A stretch of DNA of 64,000 nt from Daphnia carinata (taxonomy: Eukaryota > Arthropoda > Branchiopoda > Diplostraca > Daphniidae), in NCBI RefSeq assembly GCF_022539665.2, contig NC_081339.1, positions 5,384,017 through 5,448,016 of the forward strand, in the 5' to 3' direction. Below are positions 1 to 14,419 of this stretch, one piece after another. A model generated the notes under the pieces. It saw only the letters and a list, made by a program, of their open reading frames with translations, was not told the origin of the DNA and searched no databases. Position 1 is the stretch's first letter; every line of letters starts with the position of its first letter. A program made the translations under genes and the position numbers.

Positions 1-41
1 ACAGAATTAATTGATTTGAAAAAGAAATTCTGTAGCCTAAC

Positions 42-1565
42 CAGATGCAAAATATTTAGCCATGGCGGCCTGTTTAACAAATGGTAAACCGGCTTCCTTC
101 AATCTGGCGGCGTTATAGACGAGAAGACGGGCACATTCTATCTGGGTTGCGACCTGTGCGATCTGATGCTGCATAGCCTACATTTGCGTAACACGTCATT
201 TCAGGATTACTTATCGGAGAACACCAGAAAATGGCATCTTGCCTGAAAATCAAATATCTGTTTCCCAAATTGTGTCCTTTCGAGAGTGTAGGGAACCGTG
301 GCATCCAAGCAACCCTGGGCCAATCCAACCATTTGCGCGCCTATGCCAATTCGACCTTCGTTTAGCATGCCAATCGCATACTTATAGCCTTGGCCGAGTT
401 CGCCCAGAATATTGCTTGCGGGAACTTGAACATTATCAAAATGGACGGCGCACGTACTTGAGGCCCGGATACCCAGCTTGTCCTCTTTTTTACCAACGGA
501 GAGACCTGGTGTAATTTGGTCAACAATAAAGCATGTGATGCCTTTATATCCCTAGAATTTCGGCTTTCATGAACAGTTCTCTTTAATACTGATGGTGCAA
601 CAAAACTTACGGCTTTGGGGTCCACATTAGCCATTACTAAGTAGACTCCGGCTATTTCGGAACTGGAAATCCACATTTTGGTACCATTAATAATGTAATG
701 GTCACCGGTTTTAATAGCCCGTGTCTTTAGTGAAAAAGCATCGGATCCTGATTCAGCCTCTATAAAACAGCGCGGAAAAGCGGCGTTAATCACAAAGCCC
801 AGCACGGAAAAAAGGTTAGGCATGTAGAGTCACCTGAGAGACAGAAACTCCCAACCTGAAATTTGAAGAAACATTAATAAGTAATTATAAATCTTAATCC
901 AGAAGAAATGAAGTTATTACTGTGTCTTGAGCAAGTTTTGGCAGATACTTTTCTTTTTGTTCTTGAGTGCCAAGTTTGCGCAGCAATGTGTTTATTAGTG
1001 TGTTCTGGATGTCACAAAACACACTAACTGAAGGATCTATTTTTGCCAACTCTTCAATTGTAATGATAGCTGACATGAAAGAGGCTCCTGCACCTCCATA
1101 CTCTGGATCAATTTCCAGCCCCATTAGCTATAAAGTGAATCCTGTATTGCAACCCCAGCCAAACTAAAAAGTTATGGATATTTTACCCCATTTGAAAACA
1201 AGGCATTGACTACATCTGGTTCAAAAGATTGCTGAATATCCATTTTCTTAACAAATGGAGCAATGATTTGGCTGGCCAATTTGGCCACACTCTCCTTCAT
1301 CATGATTTCATCTTCAGTAAGCTGTGTAAGAGGCTGTACTTTGGTGGCAATCTGTCTCGATACAAACTGCCTTCCTGAAGAGCAAAGCCCTGTCGTATTC
1401 TTCGGCATCGACAATGCTAGCTTTATAAAATAATACATAAACATTACTATTGTTGAGTCTGATCATTCACATTACATCTAACAAAACAATTTTTGAGTTT
1501 ATTCTCACACAAAGCGAATTAAACTGTACCTTAACCAAAGACATGTTCCGAGAAGATGCAAACAT
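42..1565 (-). CDS. ACADSB: Short/branched-chain acyl-CoA dehydrogenase, mitochondrial (3' end beyond window)
   Basis: Seven coding exons read on the minus strand: 1565-1530, 1420-1187, 1127-921, 855-834, 759-611, 551-243, 177-42; phases agree throughout. The product would catalyse FAD-dependent alpha,beta-dehydrogenation of short/branched acyl-CoA in mitochondrial matrix (isoleucine catabolism). Visible family signatures are [50 protein letters not shown] and [12 protein letters not shown]. The first 30 or so residues are Ser/Arg/Lys-rich and lack acids, as expected of a transit peptide. About 364 residues are present; the donor at 41 opens an intron leaving the window, so the C-terminal part with the catalytic glutamate (YEG motif) is not seen. 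Two oddities: exon 4 is only 22 nt, and intron 178-242 begins with GC rather than GT. It could be another ACAD paralogue, but the motif set fits ACADSB best. Confidence 0.9.
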
Positions 1566-2055
1566 TTTCTTTTTCAATAAATGCTTATAATTTTATGTCC
1601 AAACCAAAACGTTTTCCTAAGAGCGTTAACCGCGTTTTGCTTACTTTACATAATTTTTGTTGACATCCGACACTGCCATCTGGTAACAAGTCCTTGGCAG
1701 ACAGAGACATCTATAACGAACGTATTTCTCACTTTCAATAAGGCAACGTTGTCGACGTTGCCTTTTTTTGTGTTCCTTTCTCGTCCATAGGTTTTCCTTC
1801 CTTCGAAGCCAAATTCAGGTTCGTTTTTCTCTTTGTCATCCTTTCGAATCCAAACCATCTTCGAGCTTGTTAAGAAAGTAACTGCAATCATAGAACTGCA
1901 CTAGAAAAACTAATCTGTCTTTATTCGTTAAAAATAAATTTTGTCTTAAATTTGAAGTGTTCATTTCAGTATATCGTTGCCGACTTTTGGAACTCACATT
2001 GCTCACGGTCGTTTTTCCTGTCCTTTTAGGTTCTTCGGACTTCGACTGACAAAAA
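1566..2055. promoter_or_regulatory. Divergent promoter region between ACADSB and RPL26
   Basis: This 490 bp lies between two head-to-head start codons, so it should hold both promoters and both 5' leaders. Near 1755-1790 there is a pyrimidine-rich stretch typical of TOP leaders of ribosomal protein genes. A candidate leader intron for RPL26 ends at the acceptor tccttttag at about 2020-2029, just upstream of the ATG. No TATA box was picked out. The transcription starts are inferred. Confidence 0.4.
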
Positions 2056-2692
2056 ATGAAGTTGAACACAAGAGTTACCTCCTCTCGGCGCAAGAACCGC
2101 AAGCGTCATTTCAGCGCACCTTCCCACATTCGTAGGAAGTTGATGACGGCTCCCCTATCCAAGGAACTCAGGACAAAGTACAACGTCCGAAACATCCCCA
2201 TCCGCAAGGATGATGAAGTTCAGGTAGATAGAAATTCGAAATATGTGTGTTATGTCATCATGTTCATCAATGGTTTATGTAGGTTGTACGAGGCCACTAC
2301 AAAGGACAGCAGGTTGGCAAAGTCATCCAGTGCTACCGTAAAAAGTTTATGATCTACATTGAGAGGATCCAGCGTGAGAAGGCCAATGGAGCCACTGTTC
2401 CAGTTGGCATCCACCCATCTAAAGTAAGTTCTTTCATAAACAGATTCATAATATCTACTTGTTCTAAGGCTTGGTCTAGATACATCAAGTAAACAGCTAC
2501 TGTAAAGGTTTATTAATCTAAATAACTCTTCATTAGGTTGTCATTGTCAAACTGAAGATGGACAAGGACCGCAAGAAGATTGTGGAACGGAGGGCTAAGG
2601 GCCGCCTTGCTGCTTTGGGCAAAGACAAGGGCAAATACACAGAAGAGTCTGCAGCCTCCCCTGCCACCACGACGCCGATGGAAACAGCTTAA
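2056..2692 (+). CDS. RPL26: 60S ribosomal protein L26 (uL24)
   Basis: Three exons, 2056-2223, 2283-2423 and 2537-2692, give 154 residues; metazoan L26 is about 145. The first exon encodes the very typical N-terminus with basic RRKNRKRHF and [11 protein letters not shown], and the second the KOW-type segment [14 protein letters not shown] followed by [12 protein letters not shown]. The third ends with [11 protein letters not shown] and a short Ala/Thr-rich tail. The protein binds 25S/28S rRNA at the polypeptide exit region of the large subunit. The ATG directly follows the spliced leader acceptor, and no in-frame alternative is better. All introns are short and GT-AG. The slightly long C-terminal tail ([16 protein letters not shown]) is the only departure from the family. 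Confidence 0.97.
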
Positions 2693-3175
2693 ATTTTCGG
2701 TCGAGATACTTTGTACATTCTATTTGAATACAGAGTATTTGAGCTGCATAACTTGGTTCTCTTCAAGTTGTGTTTCTGTTGTGAATTATTCTCTCGGATA
2801 TTGTTAGGCATGGCTGAGATAATGAAAAACGGTGGGTAGAAACCGCTTTGATAATCTACTAAACCTTAGTTCTACGGTATCAGGGTGGTGTACACGTGAA
2901 CAACGAAAGTTGTACATGTCCACAATTGTCACGGTTGAAGCAGTGCTATCGATTCGATTGATCGTTTGTTTCGGGTTCATTTATCATTCAGGAGAATGCG
3001 TGTTCGACATGTTTCCAGAGTTCGGTCTGATGGGGGATTAAAACTTTCAAGAGACCATGACTTGGTAGCGAGGTTTTCGACTGTATTAACAGAGTACACG
3101 CAACCAGTAAGAAAGTCAGTTGCACGATTAGCTTTATGTTTGAACGAAAAAGTGGTCTGTTCGAAATTGTAAAAC
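2693..3175. other. Intergenic, RPL26 3' flank and bestrophin leader
   Basis: No supported gene. Short open frames here (for example 2832-3041 and 2966-3172) have no recognisable domain and no splice partners. It presumably carries the RPL26 3' UTR and the 5' UTR/promoter of the bestrophin gene that starts at 3176. Confidence 0.5.
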
Positions 3176-4894
3176 ATGTCTTCTATACGTAAGTGACGAT
3201 TCGTTCGCTGATTTAACTAACTGCTAATGTGTCCATCTATTTTGCCAGCATCTGTTCACGTTGGGTGTGACGAAATGGATAAAGGCGCCATGTCAAACAA
3301 TGTTGGTATCGGGGCAATGCTCCTGAGATGGAAGTGTTCCGTCTACAAAGTCGTGTACCGAGAATTTTTAGTTTTCCTCATCCTGTTTGGAATTGTTAGT
3401 GCTGTATACCGCAATGGATTGAATGAGGATCAGAAAAAGTTAGAACAATGTAATTTTCGGTCACAAATCCCCATAACAAAACGATTCTTTCGCAGAGCTT
3501 TTCACGAATCACAAACTTTTTTCGAGAACTACACAAAGTTGATCTCTCTACCGTTTCTTCTCGGTTTCTACGTTACCATCGTCGCAGGTCGATGGTGGCA
3601 GCAGTAATGAATATGTTACAGATGTCTCACGTCAGTTCTTATTGATCTTTTTTTTCTCCTCCCAGATACATGACGATCCCTTGGCCGGACAAGTATTGCA
3701 CTCTCAAAACACAAATCGTAAAGAAACAATAGTTGGATGAAATGGATTTTTTTTTCAGGTTGATGCTAACTCTTCAAATGTATGTACCGGGTAAGGACGA
3801 AAGGTCTCGAATTATTCGGCGAGTATTATTACGACGAGCTTTATTGATGCTAACCCTGTTACTGCGCTCAATCTCACGTGCCGTCCGTCGACGTTTCCCA
3901 ACTCTACAGGATTTGGTGAAAAATGGTACGAATCAATAGACTGTTTTTCTTCTATAGCATCCACGTAATACTTTGTTGGTAAGTAGGAATAATGACCAGA
4001 ACCGAAAAGCAGTGTTACGAATCGATTTCTCCAGTAGTAAATCTGTTTTGGGTACCCTCAACATGGTTTACTTCAACGCTCAATGAAGCTGTTAGGGATG
4101 GTATTTTGGTCGACCCTGCAGGCAACAAACTCATTATGGAGGTAACACAAACAGTTGAATAATACGAACGCATTGATACAAACATTGTAAAGAAACATAC
4201 ACAACTATCGGGTGCTCAAAACGTGTCATTTTAAAAAAGGAATTTCTGGAGTTTCGCGCGAACTGCGGAGCCCTTTGGAGCTACAACTGGGTTTCTATTC
4301 CCATGGTGTATACCCAAGTACTATTTTACAGATATTAATTTAAAAAAAATAATAATAATAATAATGTCGATATTGTTTCCGTTAGGTCTGTACACTGGCA
4401 ACTTATTCCTATTTCATCGCATGTCTCATAGCACGTCAGTATACCGGGCCTAGTTCTGCAGTCGGAGCTATCGACATCTACTTCCCTATCGGGACGGTCT
4501 TGGAACTTGTTTTTTACGTTGGACTCTTAAAGGTTTGTGTAGGGCATCGATAACAAAAAAAAAACTATTCATATTTCCCCCTTAACGTTTTACTTTAGGT
4601 AGCTGAGCAAATGAAAAATCCATTCGGGGATGACGACGAAGATTTTGATCTCAACTTTCTCCTCACTCGTCATTTGAAAGTAAGTTTGCATTGCTATTTG
4701 TTCCTGGATTTCTATTAATAAATGCAACCATACTGCAGACCGTTCACCTTGGGTTAGACTATCTGAACGATCTGGTGCCACCGCTGAAAGACGATCAACC
4801 ATCGAACAATAAAGACATCAGACAGCAGGCGAGAGTACCCACTACTCAAATTACCCATCCAACCCGATTCAAGACGGTATCTTCAAAGATTTAG
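3176..4894 (+). CDS. Bestrophin, calcium-activated chloride channel
   Basis: Nine exons: 3176-3188, 3249-3603, 3666-3692, 3759-3925, 3987-4141, 4240-4317, 4386-4532, 4599-4679, 4739-4894; 392 residues, phases all agree. The N-terminal pattern [19 protein letters not shown] is bestrophin-like. The neck segment [19 protein letters not shown] retains the Ile/Phe/Phe positions that form the hydrophobic gate in human BEST1, and is followed by YMTIPWPDK. Later come VWSIP-type [24 protein letters not shown] and the acidic DDDEDFDLN of the Ca2+ clasp. It should form a pentameric plasma-membrane chloride channel. The protein stops soon after the clasp region, so the long regulatory tail of vertebrate bestrophins is missing; core-only bestrophins are common in invertebrates. 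A polyadenylation hexamer lies at 5088-5093. The first coding exon is just 13 nt, so the start is the least certain part. Confidence 0.93.
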
Positions 4895-5380
4895 ATGAAA
4901 TTACAGTTAAAACTGTTTTATGTCAATAGCTCCCGAATAGCTCAAATTAAAACATTTCTGTTGTCGCTAACTGTTCGTTGCATAATTCACCGCAGCACGC
5001 ACTACAAATCTGATCCCGAAAGGCCGTCATCGTTTCATTGGCGTGCGTGTTACGTTGGCATTGACACGACCCTGTTCTATTATTCTAAATAAAATGTTAA
5101 CGCCCACAAAGGCTAAACGCTCCTGAGAACTTCCAACATAAACTTTAAAATGTTTCACGATAAGATAAAACATAGCCTGCACGCTGCTGGGGTAGTAAAT
5201 GTAATAGTAGAACAACGTTTGAAAAAATCATGACTATTGAAAACGCTACTTTTCGAATTACCAATTAATCAATTGCCATTAAGAGATGGGAAAATTCAAG
5301 ATTACCGCCTCAGGCCAATTTTTTAATACAACGAGAAACCATTTACGTGAAAGGGCACAAACTATTTGCTAACCAAAACC
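4895..5380. other. Intergenic, bestrophin 3' flank
   Basis: Contains an AATAAA at 5088-5093 that could end the bestrophin transcript about 195 bp after its stop. The rest is AT-rich and shows no gene. Confidence 0.5.
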
Positions 5381-5938
5381 ATGGCAAATTCCATGTACAA
5401 TAAAATAATGAGGCGTTTTACACCTATCAGTCCTACGTTAGTCAACATTGGACGGGTTGCGAAATTGTTAATCAATATGCTCTCTGCCATTATTATTGGA
5501 ATGCCAATATGCGAAACTAAGGATAAAAATTTCCTGCTTGGTCGCGCCATCGGAGGTTTTATTAACGTGGTGATACTAATGGTAGGGCTAGTGGCATGGG
5601 CCACAGAAAAATGTCCAGCCCAGCCCCGAATTCCTGTCTATCTGATGATGGTAGCCGGCGCGAACTTGTTTTTAAAACCAAACACCATTCGACCTGAATT
5701 GAATTTCTTCGAGATACTAATAAAAGAACTCACGGCTTGCATGGTGTCTTACGCCGGATACACGTGGATCAAAGGGATACCAATAGCGAATTTCAATGAT
5801 TTCGAAAATGATTACAACTTCTGCCATCGCTACGTGTTCCTTATTGCTTCAAGGTTGAACAAAATATCCCTATTTTTTTCTGCCTGGATCGTTGCATGCA
5901 CCCTACTATTTCTTTCCGCGATTTGCATTAATCTCTGA
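5381..5938 (+). CDS. Small four-pass membrane protein, TMEM272-like
   Basis: A single-exon frame of 185 residues from ATG 5381. Four hydrophobic stretches are visible at roughly residues 27-45, 57-78, 88-106 and 160-183. Between the second and third sits KCPAQPRIPVYLMMVAGA, which matches the CPxxPxIPxYL signature I associate with the TMEM272 family of invertebrate membrane proteins. NDFENDYNFCHRYVFL before the last segment resembles the conserved Cys/His-rich stretch in that family. The function of the family is not established, and I do not assign one. An upstream TTG extends the frame by five codons, but the ATG is the natural start. The lack of introns, in a region where neighbours have many, may reflect retroposition or a genuinely intronless family member. 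Confidence 0.62.
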   Translation: MANSMYNKIMRRFTPISPTLVNIGRVAKLLINMLSAIIIGMPICETKDKNFLLGRAIGGFINVVILMVGLVAWATEKCPAQPRIPVYLMMVAGANLFLKPNTIRPELNFFEILIKELTACMVSYAGYTWIKGIPIANFNDFENDYNFCHRYVFLIASRLNKISLFFSAWIVACTLLFLSAICINL

Positions 5939-6803
5939 TTTCTAACCTCGAATCGCAATAAGATACCAAGTTTCTTCGACAATAAAATTTCGATAAAAAA
6001 TACGTTGACTACCACTCTTCGATAAACACAATCACATTCAGAAATCAGCACGTCACGACTTAATTACTTACAGGTAAATAATTACAGAAACATGGTCCTA
6101 CCTTCCACTCGGGTCAAACCATCGAGGACAGAATCAGCTTGGGTAGACGCAGTGTAGGCTCCAAGTGGGGACGTTGTTAGAGTAGTGTGACCGGTAATGG
6201 TTACCAATGAAAGGCAGTCTCGAAAACGATGCTGGATCCACTGGCCGTTTGATAAATGAAGAGCACTGAATGATTTCCACGGAACGAAAACCACGAGGGC
6301 TTTCCTTAGATTTCAGTTGTAACAATACGAAGATTAAATCGATGATGTCCAACTCAGCTGTTTACTGGATCGCGAAGAGTGATTAGAACGTAGAGTTTTC
6401 GAACCTAGTTGTCTAATCCGACTCGATAAAACTTTTCTCAACTTCTAGGAAAACTTGGTTTTCTTCGCTGCCTTGCATTAAACTTCTCTGGGGGGTAATC
6501 GAACTCTCCTGCAAAGGTTGGTGAAAAACTAGGGGCTGAAATGAATTCACTGTTTATGGCTGTCGATCGATCCACAACCAAACGTGAAGGTCAAGATGTA
6601 ACAGAATGGAAGGCAAATATGGGAAGCAATACTTACAATTAAGGTGTGGGTTCCTGCTAAGGCGCTATTTTACAGTTACATACAATTAGCAGCTGCTCGC
6701 GCGACGAAATGTAACGGATGGTATCGTATTCATCTATTGACACCTTCAAGGACCACCTTACTATTAATTTTACATTAGTGAAACTTTACTATAATTGAAA
6801 GCT
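5939..6803. other. Intergenic, no gene recognised
   Basis: Two overlapping minus-strand frames (6082-6294 and 6134-6352) have no domain, no good splice context and unremarkable composition. The end nearest 6803 is the 3' flank of NDUFS8. Confidence 0.4.
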
Positions 6804-7613
<810 letters not shown>

Positions 7614-8004
7614 TTTGCTAAATGCACAATACACCATCTAGCGGAAAATGAACAAACTTTACATATGCTAAATTTTTTCGAGTTGTGATGTAACGCGGGA
7701 AGTCACGTTTGAAAACGGTAATTTAGAAACATTGAAGACTTTTGCCAACAGCTAAACGTTACTGTGCAAGAACATCCGTCTAGGATGTCCTTCAAGCACT
7801 TGTACCACTCAACATTCCTTATACTAGAGTAAAGGAAACAGATGTTTTTAAAGTACATATATATTTTTCTCATATCTAGAAGCTCTTAACTCCAGTAAAT
7901 TTGATGAGCTGTAATTTCGCATTGAAAATGGATATTTGGATAATCATGGAAATGTAGTGGGAAGGACATATCGATGAGCCTCCATTCTACAACTATGGAG
8001 TCCT
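7614..8004. other. NDUFS8 promoter and 3' flank of the PhnD-like gene
   Basis: Both neighbours are on the minus strand, so this 391 bp holds the NDUFS8 upstream region and the 3' end of the next gene. No open frame or clear motif was found. Confidence 0.4.
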
Positions 8005-9064
8005 CTAATAGTAGCGAACAGAGGCCGATAAGTTGACAAGTGCATCGCGCGATTCGCGGTCCTCCAAATAAATATCCTTGTCAATCTTGACAAAGCGCAA
8101 CAGCCTGAGATCCGCACACAGTTTATTCCATGGAACTACGTTCTCCAACTGCAGAAGAGCATCACAGATTCCATTCTTTTGTTCGACTGCCATCGATGAG
8201 CGAATCATGATAGGATAGGGTGGAAGCGGGCCAATTGATGTAAATATGTGAAGATCATGGGCAAGGGCAGGATTCTTTGCCATCGCAAATGCCAACACAT
8301 TTGAATCTACTGACGCCACATCCGCTTTACGCGAGGCGACCATATGAATGGAGTTCAAGTGCGACCCAGAGTCTGCGCAGATTTGAAATTAATGGGTATG
8401 AATAGCGTTTGCATCGGCGAAAATTTGTTTATCAACTTACTAAGAACACTTCCAAAGAAGGATGGATTTTCCCCATATTCTTTAAGGGCTTTAAGCATAA
8501 CAAAGTGACCACTTGTTGAGCAGGGGTTGTTGGTAGCCCAGTTTGCCCCACGTAAATCTAGAAAATCCTTGGTTCTTTCTCTGACCAAAACCCAAAAGTC
8601 AATGCTATTAATAAAATTATTAGACACACAGATATAAACACATTACTTTGAATTTTTGTGGATGATTATATCTGCATAGTATCCTGCAGATTCACCTTTG
8701 GTGAGATGGGGGTAAACACCTCCGACTGGTAGAAGTTCCCAATTTTTATTATCTTCTTTAATAAGCTTTTGATATGCTGCTCCCGTAATAAATGCTGTAA
8801 GTCAATGTCACCACAAATATTTAACTGATATCTGCCAACAACACAATGTAGAATGAATGAAGTATTACCTAAATCTGCAACTTTGGTTTCAAATGGATCA
8901 ATTCGGTCTGATTGTGGACCATCGAATCTGGATTCATAAAAGAGCATGGTCTCTTTGCCTAGAGAGGATTCCAGATATTGGGATATACTCTCAAAAAGTT
9001 CTACACTCAATCCGGGGACTAGGTAGGTGATGATTCGTAGAGGAAGTTTACACTGTTCAGTCAT
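8005..9064 (-). CDS. PhnD-like periplasmic-binding-protein fold gene in an animal genome
   Basis: Four exons, 9064-8869, 8794-8647, 8604-8441 and 8372-8005, phases agree, 291 residues. The reading matches type 2 solute-binding proteins of the phosphonate/phosphate ABC transporter class: IDPFETKVADLGAFITGAAY early, then LPVGGVYPHLTKGESAGYYAD, WATNNPCSTSGHFVMLKAL in the ligand-pocket region, and SGSHLNSIHMVASRKADVASVDSNVL. No signal peptide is visible after ATG 9064, so the protein is probably cytosolic, and no transporter permease or ATPase lies nearby. A leader exon seems to start at 9112 after a ttattgcag acceptor. Genuine splice sites and normal composition argue against bacterial contamination. 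The substrate and role are unknown; a ligand-binding or metabolic function is inference. Confidence 0.8.
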
Positions 9065-10186
9065 GATGAACAATATGTTTATGAGATCCTTCCAAATAAT
9101 TGCTCCTAAAATCCTGCAATAAGCTTTAAGTAAGTAACTGGAAACAAGGAACAGTCGCTGCTACGAAAAACTAACGTTTGAAATATAATTCCTTACTGGA
9201 GATTCTTCGTCGACTCGTCGAATGAGTCAGGTGCTATCCTAGCCTCGCTACGGTGAAGAAATAAAAAAAGAGGCTGACTCGAATTATCAAGGCGCCTAGA
9301 GACAACCTATATTTTTAAGTTACATTTTATATTCTTATTAAGAACAAAAAAGAGAAATCGTCTGAAAATGCACTGTTGTCTGGTGGGAATGAGAACCTTT
9401 AAAAAAAAAAACATTTCGAATTTCAAATTTCTCGAAACAAAATCCATTATTTAAGTTTCTACGCGTATTGCTACATTACAAAAAAATTAAGTTACTGGCG
9501 CAAAACGCCTGGAGGATGGAAAGATATGATCTCGCAGTTGAGCTCAAAAACTGGCAAATGGCAATTTTGTATTTCGAAGTAGTCGAGTCAGACAAGCAGG
9601 GTCATCTCGGCCACCATTTAAGCAACTAATAATGTATTCAAGGCACGTAAAGAATTTGAATGGAAAAAAGGGCCTTGGGAGTTCAAACTAATTGTAACAC
9701 ACCTGTTGAAACAACCAATCGGAATAAAGGTATGCGAAAAGTGATGCGACAGCCTTGTAGCTAGCTAGTAAACAAGTTACCGAAAGAAACAACAGCAGCA
9801 AGGTCACTTGTAACTGTCGGCGTGCATTTTGTTGTCTTCACTTCGCAACAGAAAAAAAGTAAATGTATAAAGTAATAAAAGATGGGCATCGAGATTGTGA
9901 AATTTGCCCGTAGGTCGTGGAAAATGGCTCCAAAATGAGAAGCATCTACGTCGGGGGCAGTTGAATCTCTCACGTATTCCACGTGGCAAGTTAAGTAAAA
10001 GCGGCTCGATTCTGTAACCTCACCTGGTGGACAGTTGGGCCGCTTTTACCTGTGATTGTGATTTTGGCGCTACAAATCTAGAACTTCTCTTCATAGACTC
10101 AGTTGGTTGTTTGATGACCAAGTCCATTTGACTTTGTGACACTGGAACATACGAACGCTACCTTGGATTAGCTAACAAGCGGCAAC
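9065..10186. other. Divergent intergenic region, PhnD-like gene and HPD
   Basis: Holds the 5' leader of the minus-strand PhnD-like gene and the promoter of HPD on the plus strand. Frames at 9761-9982 and 9804-9989 look spurious. No tRNA or repeat was identified. Confidence 0.4.
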
Positions 10187-12126
<1,940 letters not shown>

Positions 12127-14419
12127 AAATAGCGCAGGTGCGTCGTGAAAGAGCAGCGCACTCTCCCACGTAGTCTGGAGCATTCTGGTGGTAGTTGATG
12201 ATAGTTGTTTAAGTTGTCCAATCCTTTTATATCGTTGTTACTATTACTACTATTACTGCTACCTAATCACCTGTCAATTACTCTGATTCGACAAATATAC
12301 TCACGAAGCATCGCATTTTTTTTTTGTTTTTTCAATTGAAATGAATCTCCAGTCCCGAAGAGAAATGACGATCCACGTTTGGCCGTTCCATGTTAATGTA
12401 GAAAAATTACTTGTATTCGCGTAAGCTGATGTCTTTTGCTGACGGATGGGACAGAGAGAAAGATGGATAAAAAAAGAAAAAGGGAATTGAGGAGATTTGC
12501 TCGATAAAGAGCTGGTTTGTTTTGTTTGTGTGGACAAGAGTATAAATCAATAGTATTAATCAATATTACAAATTCGATTTGTTTGTATAATAGCGCAACG
12601 CCCTCCCCCTTCCCGAGCCATTGGACAGCTTTTGGCCTTTCGGTCAGGCAATCAAAAACAAAACAAAAAAAAAAACAATTCAAAAATGTGTATATGTGTA
12701 TGGAGACGAGGGACAACATTTGAGGGGGGGGGGGGTAAGGTGAGAGAAACAGAGGTATGGTAGTAGTGTGTGAATTGGGTCGGAGAGACACACGAATCAA
12801 CAGGATAAGTTTTTTTTATTGAATTGTTTGTGTGTTTTGTTAAGTTGTTGTTTTGTACAAATGCATATCAGATTAGAGTGGCCCATTTATCCTCCCGATT
12901 TGTTACCATAAATTGAATGAACAAGTTTTTCGATTTGATACACCTCCACATTTAGAAGAGCAAGGAAAGAAATATGCCAACTGAAGGAAATAAAACAAAA
13001 GTAGAATGAATGGAGAGGAGCTGACATAAGAAAAAGGAATAATAATACACGAGAATGATGACAGTCACTTGATCTCTTCGTTCGAATTAAGAAAAAGTAT
13101 ACAATTATAAATCAATGAAGAAAAAAAAAGAAAACCCCAACTTACTACACTTCTCCTTTTTTACGGGACAATAATAAAAAAAAAAACGGGCGGTGGTGGC
13201 ATGACAAATGATGAATAGAAGATGTTGAGTGTATACACTAGAGATGGAGAGTTAAGCAGGGACAACAGAGTTCTGAAAAAAAAAAGATAACTAATTCAAA
13301 GAAAACGTTCAAGTTTTCCCTTTTTCCTATGTACAGGGCGCGAACGAAGAACAGCACACAAGATGTTGTCTTCGCAATAAATTGCTCTAAAGTCAGGCAG
13401 GGCTGTGTTTTTTTTTTTCCATCGTTCATTAATATATCTAATATTATAAAGGATTTATTTTTTGTTTTTCCTCCTCTCTTTTTTAGGCCCTGGACAGACA
13501 CACACAAAAAAAAAAAAAAAAAAAAAAAAAGAAACGCACACATTTCTCCTATTCCATTATGCCCGCTCGTTCCCCCCCCCCTCCACTTCCGAACTAACTG
13601 ATTCATTATCCGCAAACAAAAAAAAACAGCCAATACTGCGCTCATGTTTCGGTAGAAATATTTTGAGAAAGTAAAAAGGAAATAATAATGATAATTAGAG
13701 GAGGGAAAATGCATATAAATGAAAAATCCATCCATCCAAAGAACCGAAAATTACAAAAAGGAAAGGGAAAAAAAAAAAATATATATATATATAATCGCTG
13801 GATTACAAAAAAAAAAAAAAAAAAGGTGTGGCCCATGTGAACGCTTTGGAAATTGAACTGTCCTGTACACAAACATCACCATCACAAAGCTGATTACATA
13901 ATATAGTTCCTTATCTTGTTTTTTTTCTCCTCTTAACTTGAAATACGGAGTACACGTTAAAAAAAAAAAAATAACTATGAAAGGAACAAAATTCAAATAT
14001 ATATATATATACCCCGATGTTAATAAATCCATCGCATTGCTTTTTTTTTGTCATTTCTTTTTGTTATTTGTTGGTATTATTTTTTTTTTGTTTGTTTGCT
14101 TTTTGCACTAGAAAATCGTCAACGAAATGAGAGGGGAACAAGAAAGACCCAACAATCGAAACGAACCAACAAAATGTTATGTTATTATAGTATTCTTTGT
14201 TTTTGTTTTTGTTTTCATGTCATGATGGATGGTGTCTGTGTGTGTGTCTGTGTGTGGCGAGATGAGGCGAATAGGATGTTGCGCAGTGCTTCGTTCTAGC
14301 ACGGGGCATTTTTTTTTAAAAATAATAATATCGAAATCATTTTCTTCTGTCAAGTGACCGTGTTTCGTTTGCGAGTAGAAAGAGAGAGAGAAATAATGAG
14401 CGGCTCGGTTTTTCTTCAT
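12127..14419. other. Convergent 3' region between HPD and MED13, very rich in homopolymers
   Basis: No gene is supported in this 2.3 kb. It should hold the HPD 3' UTR and a long MED13 3' UTR; possible hexamers are AATAAA near 12988 (+) and its complement near 12815 (-). Tracts include about 11 G at 12725, 25 A at 13506-13530, 18 A at 13807-13824, several T runs, and two (TA)n stretches near 13778 and 13999. Frames such as 12393-12800 and 13238-13735 are poly-Phe/Lys artefacts of these runs. Confidence 0.6.
13506..13530. repeat. Poly(A) tract, 25 nt
   Basis: An uninterrupted run of A directly after a short CA repeat. It is not flanked by a target-site duplication that I can see, so it is treated as simple sequence and not as a retroposon tail. 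Confidence 0.85.

Noticed and set aside
9761-9989. Overlapping minus-strand frames upstream of HPD
   Set aside because: Two frames over the same bases, neither with a motif; most likely leader or intergenic sequence.
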